Below the pieces are notes generated by a model, which saw only the letters and a list, made by a program, of their open reading frames with translations, was not told the origin of the DNA and ran no database searches. The position numbers and the translations under genes were made by a program. A DNA stretch of 10,296 nt from NCBI GenBank assembly GCA_964436865.1, contig CAYTFK010000256.1, positions 1 through 10,296 on the forward strand, in the 5' to 3' direction. The number at the start of each line of letters is the position of its first letter. Position 1 is the stretch's first letter. This stretch comes from JAXGPP01 sp964436865 (GTDB lineage: Bacteria > Planctomycetota > Planctomycetia > Pirellulales > Thermoguttaceae). This document shows positions 6,394 to 10,296 of this stretch, piece after piece.

Positions 6394-7536
6394 ATGTGCC
6401 GATTCATTCCTTATGTCTTCAAGAGTCTGTGGCGGCATCGCACCCGGAGTATGCTCACGTTGAGCGGGGCGGCGGTGGCGTTGTTTGTGTTTTGCGGAGT
6501 CGCCGCGGTCCAGGAAGGTCTCTACCGGCTGGTTAAGGATCCCGAGTCGGATCGGCGGCTGATCGTGTTTCAGGAGAACCGTTTCTGTCCGACGACCAGC
6601 CGACTGCCGCAGGATTACGCCCGGTCGATCGCGACGGTCGACGGGGTCGCCGAAGTGGTGCCGATCCAACTGGTGACGAACAACTGCCGCGCGAGCCTTG
6701 ACGTGGTCGTGTTCGAGGGAATGCCGGCCGACAAGATCCGGCAATTCCGCGACCTGCAACTCGACGCTGGCCAGTGGAACGAATTCCGAAGCCGCCGCGA
6801 CGGGGCGCTGGTGGGCCGGAGCGTGGCCCAGCGGAGGCAGTTGCAGGCGGGATCGCAGTTCACGCTGGGCGAGATTTCGGTTCGCGTCGCCGGCGTGTTC
6901 ACATCGACCGTGCCCGCCGAAGAGAATCTGATCTTCGCCCACCTGGAATACCTTCAGCGGGCGCCCGGCGTCGATGCGGTGGGGACTGTCACCCAGTTCG
7001 AGGTTCGCATCGCTGATGGGGCCGAACCGGACACGGTGGCCGCGGCAATCGACGAGAGACTGCACTCCGGGCCGGTGGCCACGGTGACGCGGCGCAAAGG
7101 CGCGTTTCAGTCGGGGTCGCTGGCCGATCTTCTCGACCTCGTGGAGTTCTCGCACTGGCTGGGCTACGCCTCGATCGGGTTGGTGCTGTCGCTGGTGATG
7201 ACCACCACCGTGATGGCCGTTCAGGATCGCGTACGGCAATACGCGGTCATGCAGACGCTTGGGTTTCGTCCCGGGCGGATCTTCCGGCTGGTGGTTTCCG
7301 AGAGCGTGTTGCTCTGCCTGGCGGGCGGGTTGACCGGGACCGCCGCCGCTTTGGCCGTGCTGGCGTCGGATCGTTTTGCGATCGGCGCCGAAGCGGTTAC
7401 GATCGCTTTTCGCCCGTCGTGGCGACTCGCCGCGGCGGGATTGGGCGTCTCGCTGGCCGTGGGCCTTGCCGCCGGACTGGTGCCCGCCTGGCAGGCGGCG
7501 CGGCAGGAGATCGCGGCGGCGCTGAGAAACGAGTAG
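6394..7536 (+). CDS. ABC transporter permease, MacB/FtsX type (permease B)
   Basis: This second permease has 380 residues from ATG 6394. TM1 is about 17-40 after a basic segment (FKSLWRHRTRSMLTL), the periplasmic domain about 41-254, TM2 about 255-275, TM3 about 299-320 and TM4 about 345-363. RQYAVMQTLGF (281-291) corresponds to REMAMLQTTGF of permease A, so the two are distant homologues and probably form a heterodimer around the ATPase dimer. The periplasmic domains differ strongly in sequence; this one has NNC and FCP cysteines (about residues 66-96). The start is uncertain: GTG 6382 overlaps the ATPase stop (GTGA) and would favour coupling, adding VNIV. ATG 6394 gives the usual short N-terminus, and neither has a clear ribosome binding site. 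It is the last gene of the export operon. Confidence 0.92.
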   Translation: MCRFIPYVFKSLWRHRTRSMLTLSGAAVALFVFCGVAAVQEGLYRLVKDPESDRRLIVFQENRFCPTTSRLPQDYARSIATVDGVAEVVPIQLVTNNCRASLDVVVFEGMPADKIRQFRDLQLDAGQWNEFRSRRDGALVGRSVAQRRQLQAGSQFTLGEISVRVAGVFTSTVPAEENLIFAHLEYLQRAPGVDAVGTVTQFEVRIADGAEPDTVAAAIDERLHSGPVATVTRRKGAFQSGSLADLLDLVEFSHWLGYASIGLVLSLVMTTTVMAVQDRVRQYAVMQTLGFRPGRIFRLVVSESVLLCLAGGLTGTAAALAVLASDRFAIGAEAVTIAFRPSWRLAAAGLGVSLAVGLAAGLVPAWQAARQEIAAALRNE

Positions 7537-7622
7537 CCGGCCCGTCGGGACATGACTCACCACGGCCGGGTGTCTTGCGGCACGGCTTCGCTTGCGGCAT
7601 CCTATGAAGATCCGTGCTTCAT
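7537..7622. repeat. Intergenic inverted and direct repeats after the export operon
   Basis: CCGGCC (7537-7542), directly after the permease B stop, can pair with GGCCGG (7564-7569) across a 21-base loop. CTTGCGGCA occurs twice, at 7574-7582 and 7591-7599. ATGAAG (7604-7609) pairs with CTTCAT (7617-7622) around a seven-base loop. None is followed by a T-run, so no convincing intrinsic terminator is seen. The region may weakly separate the export operon from the next gene pair. Confidence 0.3.
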
Positions 7623-7651
7623 CCGATACACCGCTGGCAGGGACTGTCCAC

Positions 7652-7936
7652 GTGATTGACCAAGAATTCCTGGATTTGTTGGTGTGTCCCGAAAACCACA
7701 CGTCGCTCCGACTGGCCGACGAGGCGCTGGTCGCCCGGCTGAACGCATCGATCGCCGCAGGCACACTCGTCAACTGCGGCGGGCAGGTGGTTCGGGAGGC
7801 AATTCAGGGCGGTCTGGTGCGGGAAGATGGCCGTCGACTCTACCCGATCATGGATAATATCCCAGTGTTGCTGATCGATGAAGCGATTTCGCTGGAGCCG
7901 TCGGGTGGCGAGCAGCCGGGCGATGCCAGCCAGTGA
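7652..7936 (+). CDS. Trm112-like protein (YcaR/UPF0434-type)
   Basis: A small 94-residue protein with the Trm112 pattern: FLDLLVCPENHTSLRL at 6-21 and YPIMDNIPVLLIDEAI at 64-79. Eukaryotic Trm112 activates methyltransferases; the role of the short bacterial members is not settled. The insert between the CPE and YPI parts is much longer than in the roughly 60-residue E. coli YcaR. Only Cys12 and Cys42 are present, so a four-Cys zinc site is absent. The start was set at GTG 7652 because AGGGA (7639-7643) lies eight bases upstream and the core motif then begins near the N-terminus. ATG 7604 is an in-frame alternative adding 16 residues but lacks a ribosome binding site. The stop is 49 bases before hinT, so the two are probably co-transcribed. 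Confidence 0.82.
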   Translation: MIDQEFLDLLVCPENHTSLRLADEALVARLNASIAAGTLVNCGGQVVREAIQGGLVREDGRRLYPIMDNIPVLLIDEAISLEPSGGEQPGDASQ

Positions 7937-7985
7937 AGGGATGGGTCGTTGCCGATTTTGCGGCTCGATTGAGGAGGAGTAATCG

Positions 7986-8330
7986 ATGGCGGAGAAGACT
8001 GTGTTTCAGCGGATCATCGACCGGGAAATTCCCGCCCAGATCGTCTACGAAGACGACGTCTGCCTGGCTTTCAAAGACATTCATCCGCAGGCGCCCACGC
8101 ATTTGATTGTAATCCCGAAACGGGAGATTGCCCGGCTCGACGACCTGACTGCCGAAGACGAAGCGACGGTTGGCCATCTGTTTTTGGCGATGCGCAAGAT
8201 CAGCGAACAACTTGGACTGGACAACGGCTATCGGGTGGTGATCAACAATGGCCGCGACGCCGGCCAGGAGGTGATGCACATCCATTTCCATATGCTGGCT
8301 GGTCGCAGGTTCGGCTGGCCGCCCGGCTGA
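7986..8330 (+). CDS. hinT: HIT-family purine nucleoside phosphoramidase (HinT/HINT1-like)
   Basis: At 114 residues this is the normal length for bacterial HinT and matches throughout: VFQRIIDREIPAQIVYEDD at the N-terminus, QAPTHLIVIPKREI at 35-48, and the histidine triad HIHFHML with His98, His100 and His102. The family hydrolyses AMP-lysine, phosphoramidates and acyl-adenylates, with His102 of the triad expected as nucleophile. The protein ends in RRFGWPPG, like the eukaryotic HINT1 C-terminus. One small difference is DAGQ where GGQ is usual before the triad. It should be cytosolic. GAGGAGGAG (7971-7979), six bases before ATG 7986, is a very strong ribosome binding site and fixes the start. 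It is probably co-transcribed with the Trm112-like gene. Confidence 0.95.
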   Translation: MAEKTVFQRIIDREIPAQIVYEDDVCLAFKDIHPQAPTHLIVIPKREIARLDDLTAEDEATVGHLFLAMRKISEQLGLDNGYRVVINNGRDAGQEVMHIHFHMLAGRRFGWPPG

Positions 8331-8457
8331 AGGCAGTTGGCGGCGCGTTTGCGATGGTGACGAAGAACACCCGTGGCGGAACGCGGGCGGCGAGCCGGCG
8401 CGACCTGTGAGCGACGTATCCCGATTGCGGAACCCCTCTATGGGCCGGACGTGGCGG

Positions 8458-8472
8458 TCGCTTTTCAAGCGA
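8458..8472. promoter_or_regulatory. Short palindrome overlapping the predicted -35 element
   Basis: TCGCTT (8458-8463) is followed by a three-base loop and AAGCGA (8467-8472), a perfect six-base inverted repeat. It overlaps the candidate -35 (8462-8467), where a bound regulator could block RNA polymerase. Chance is possible for a repeat this short. Confidence 0.3.
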
Positions 8473-8490
8473 ACCCGGCTCGGCTACAAT
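8462..8490 (+). promoter_or_regulatory. Candidate sigma-70-type promoter for the sigma-4-like gene
   Basis: TTTTCA (8462-8467) and TACAAT (8485-8490) are separated by exactly 17 bases. They match the -35 consensus at four of six and the -10 consensus at five of six positions. Transcription would begin near 8497, giving a leader of about 37 bases before ATG 8534. A small hairpin GCGGG/CCCGC (8497-8501/8507-8511, five-base loop) would sit at the very 5' end of that RNA. Low-AT motifs in GC-rich DNA make this a better than average candidate, but it is untested. Confidence 0.45.
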
Positions 8491-8533
8491 GCGGCCGCGG
8501 GCCTTTCCCGCAGCAGAGTGGAGGCAGAGGTTC

Positions 8534-10141
8534 ATGACGATTCAGAGCGGGGCGAACCGGCGACCGCTGTCGCAACGGCGCGCGATCCGGCCCATACTCC
8601 CTCAGGGGATGGGCAGCGGAGCGTATCTCGACTCCGAGCACGCTCCCGTGATGCGGCGCGAGGTTTGCCAGCATATTGCGTCGGAACGGACGACCTCCCT
8701 CGAAGAGGAACTGATCTCCATATTTGCCGCCACTTCGCACCCGCGGAACCGTGCGATCGTCATCGGCTACTACGGGTGGGGCGATGGAAAGTCGCACACC
8801 CTGGCTGAGATCGGCGCCCGCTACGGAATGACGCGGGAGCGGACGCGGCAGATCTGCGCCAAGCACACCCGCCGGACTGATCCGGCGTCGATTGCCGCGC
8901 CGGTGTGCGACCGGGTGCTGGCGATGGTAGCTGAGCAATTGCCGGCACCGGTTGCCGTCCTGGAGCAAAGCCTCCTCAACAGCGGCCTCACTGTGGTGGG
9001 CCTGGGCCTTTCGCATGTCGAGACGGCCGCCCGATTGCTGGGGCGCCCGGTGCCCTTCGCACTGGTCGATGTGGGGCCGAGCCGAATGGCCGTCCGGCCC
9101 GACCAGGGGCAACTACCCGCCGTTGTGATCGAATTGGCGCGGCGCGAGGCCTACTACCGCGGACTGGCGAGCCTCGCCCAACTGCTTCCCGCACTTCGCA
9201 ACGCAATTTCTAGTCAGGTTGACGAACAGTTCGTCCGCGTGACCCTCGCGCTGGTGCCCGGCTTCCATTGGCTCGACGAGACTGCCGGGTGGTTCCGATT
9301 CGACCCGATGGCCCGACATGGACTGCCCAAGACGGTTGAAAAGATCCTTTCGGTCGCGTCCGAGATCGACATCGATCAATTGCAGTCGGCCCTGGCCAGG
9401 CACCGGCGGATGTGGCCGGCGACACCCTCGCCGGACGTGTTGCTGGAATTCTGCCGCCACCTGACGGGCGTACGAGTCGCCGGGCGGCGCGTGGCGGCCG
9501 TGGAGCCACGCGACTGGCGCGAGGTGCTGACCGGGGTCGAGCAGAAGCTTGTCGATATCCTCCAGCGACACGGGCCGGTGATGGAACGGAGCCAACTCGA
9601 GGACCTGTGCGTGCGGGAAGGAATGAATCGCTTCAGCTTTCATGCTTTCATTGCCTGTTCGCCGGTGATCGCCCAGTACGGCCACAGTCTCTATGGGCTG
9701 CTCGGCGCCTCAGTCACCCCGGAATTGGTTCGCCGGTTGCTCGACAAGCGAAAGGCCGAACGAAGTCCAAGCCGCGTGCTCGACGGGCACGGCTCGACCG
9801 ACGACGGTAAGATCTGGCTGAGCTACCGGCTCTCGCGGGCCGCCAGCACCTATGCAGTGATCACGGTGCCGGCGGCGCTGAAACAGGTAGTCAGCGGCCG
9901 CTTCGACCTGCTGGCCGACGATGGTCGCCCGGTAGGGAAGCTGGCCGCCAAGGACGGCCGCGCCTGGGGGCTGGGAGCTTATTTGCGGAAACAGCATGCC
10001 CAGGCCGACGATCGCATCCGGCTCATCTTCGACCTCGATCGCCGCACGGCGGTCGTCGAGTTGAACCAGGATTCCGCCGAGCAACCGAAAGCCGCTTCAC
10101 CGCCACTGGCCGGCCCGCATTTCGAGGTCGGCAGGGAATAG
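8534..10141 (+). CDS. Multi-domain DNA-binding protein with sigma-region-4-like HTH
   Basis: The protein has 535 residues from ATG 8534, which is preceded by GGAGG (8520-8524) and AGAGG (8526-8530). ATG 8489 is in frame but overlaps the candidate -10. Residues 70-110 resemble sigma-70 region 4: RNRAIVIGYYGWGDGKSHTL followed by the helix-turn-helix AEIGARYGMTRERTRQICAK, close to the -35-recognising helix of sigma factors. No region 2 (-10 binding) is present, so it is unlikely to be a working sigma factor. Between about 123 and 392 are winged-helix-like units; examples are the hydrophobic strand pair around GFHWLDETAGWFRF (243-256), VEKILSVASEIDIDQLQSAL (268-287), and EQKLVDILQRHGPVMERSQL ending in YGHSLYGLLG (about 336-391). 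Residues 427-510 form a beta-rich domain (IWLSYRL, ITVPAAL, GRFDLLADDGRPVGKL, WGLGAYLRK, DRIRLIFDLD). A charged disordered tail ends the protein. It is likely a cytosolic nucleic-acid-binding regulator; targets are unknown. No partner gene is adjacent, and it appears monocistronic. Confidence 0.8.
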   Translation: MTIQSGANRRPLSQRRAIRPILPQGMGSGAYLDSEHAPVMRREVCQHIASERTTSLEEELISIFAATSHPRNRAIVIGYYGWGDGKSHTLAEIGARYGMTRERTRQICAKHTRRTDPASIAAPVCDRVLAMVAEQLPAPVAVLEQSLLNSGLTVVGLGLSHVETAARLLGRPVPFALVDVGPSRMAVRPDQGQLPAVVIELARREAYYRGLASLAQLLPALRNAISSQVDEQFVRVTLALVPGFHWLDETAGWFRFDPMARHGLPKTVEKILSVASEIDIDQLQSALARHRRMWPATPSPDVLLEFCRHLTGVRVAGRRVAAVEPRDWREVLTGVEQKLVDILQRHGPVMERSQLEDLCVREGMNRFSFHAFIACSPVIAQYGHSLYGLLGASVTPELVRRLLDKRKAERSPSRVLDGHGSTDDGKIWLSYRLSRAASTYAVITVPAALKQVVSGRFDLLADDGRPVGKLAAKDGRAWGLGAYLRKQHAQADDRIRLIFDLDRRTAVVELNQDSAEQPKAASPPLAGPHFEVGRE

Positions 10142-10213
10142 TTCCATTGGCTTGCCGCACTGTGGCGACTCTGACGGGGCCTTCGATGCGACAGGTTACC
10201 AGGGGGCAAGGCC

Positions 10214-10296
10214 ATGGCAAACACTCACGGCCATCGCCGGCTCATGCAGTTCAACATCCGAGCGATATTGCTCTTGATGCTGCTCGCCGCCCTTGG
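10214..10296 (+). CDS. Start of a membrane-anchored or secreted protein (3'-truncated)
   Basis: ATG 10214 is preceded by AGGGGG (10201-10206) and AAGG. The 27 visible residues read MANTHGHRRLMQFNIRAILL followed by LMLLAAL, cut by the window end. A basic start followed by QFNIRAILLL resembles the 'QFSLRTLL' membrane-anchor motif very common at the N-termini of planctomycete proteins of unknown function. This is recollection of a recurring pattern, not a family assignment. No more can be said without the rest of the gene. Confidence 0.7.
   Translation, partial: MANTHGHRRLMQFNIRAILLLMLLAAL

Noticed and set aside
7537..7569. CCGGCC/GGCCGG as a rho-independent terminator after the exporter operon.
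   Set aside because: The loop is 21 bases, the stem only six pairs, and no T-run follows. It was kept only as a low-confidence repeat.
6091..7773. A 560-residue open frame on the minus strand.
   Set aside because: It runs antisense across the ATPase end, permease B and the Trm112-like gene, and is Arg/His/Pro-rich with no domain. Long antisense frames are expected in GC-rich genes, and the + strand genes here have clear motifs.
8534..8863. Reading the 8534 gene as a true sigma factor.
   Set aside because: Only a region-4-like helix-turn-helix is present. There is no region 2 with -10 recognition or core-binding motifs.

Overview
This is a GC-rich bacterial window in which every supportable gene lies on the + strand. 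Bases 1-45 are not genomic. They read as an Illumina TruSeq HT P5 adapter including an 8-base i5 index, so the window starts at an untrimmed contig end of a draft or metagenomic assembly. The likely source is a planctomycete (Planctomycetota). This is judged from the N-terminal 'QFNIRAILLLMLL' motif of the last, partial gene, the long Trm112-like protein, the large protein with a sigma-region-4-like helix-turn-helix, and the style of the ABC export operon. No rRNA or tRNA is present to confirm it.

Layout: (1) 46-1802, the C-terminal part of a three-PAS sensor histidine kinase of the HisKA_3/NarX type, cut off by the contig end. (2) 1803-1868, a short leader holding an inverted repeat. (3) 1869-7536, a tightly packed export operon. 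It encodes a small secreted Cys-rich protein, a MacB/FtsX-type permease, a Cys-containing lipoprotein, an HlyD/RND-type periplasmic adaptor, an ABC ATPase and a second MacB/FtsX-type permease. Junctions are short, some with ATGA/GTGA overlaps. Before the first permease, a 10-base segment just after the preceding stop codon is the perfect complement of that permease's ribosome binding site. (4) 7652-8330, a Trm112-like protein followed by a HinT-type HIT-family nucleotide hydrolase, both housekeeping-like. (5) 8331-8533, a regulatory gap with a plausible sigma-70-type promoter and two small hairpins. (6) 8534-10141, a 535-residue putative DNA-binding protein with a sigma-region-4-like helix-turn-helix, winged-helix-like repeats and a beta-rich C-terminal domain. 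(7) 10214-10296, the start of a membrane or secreted protein cut by the window end.

How the genes work together: the ATPase, two permeases and adaptor should form an ATP-driven envelope export complex that moves a substrate from the inner membrane or periplasm outward. No outer-membrane channel is encoded here. The two Cys-rich exported proteins in the same operon may be accessory substrate-binding or redox/metal-handling partners, which is inference. The kinase just upstream could sense the envelope stimulus that controls the system, but its response regulator is not in the window.

Most unusual points: the adapter end, the perfect RBS/anti-RBS pairing ahead of the first permease, the paired Cys-rich exported proteins inside an ABC export operon, and the multi-domain sigma-4-like protein. 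No mobile element, CRISPR array or phage gene is seen.
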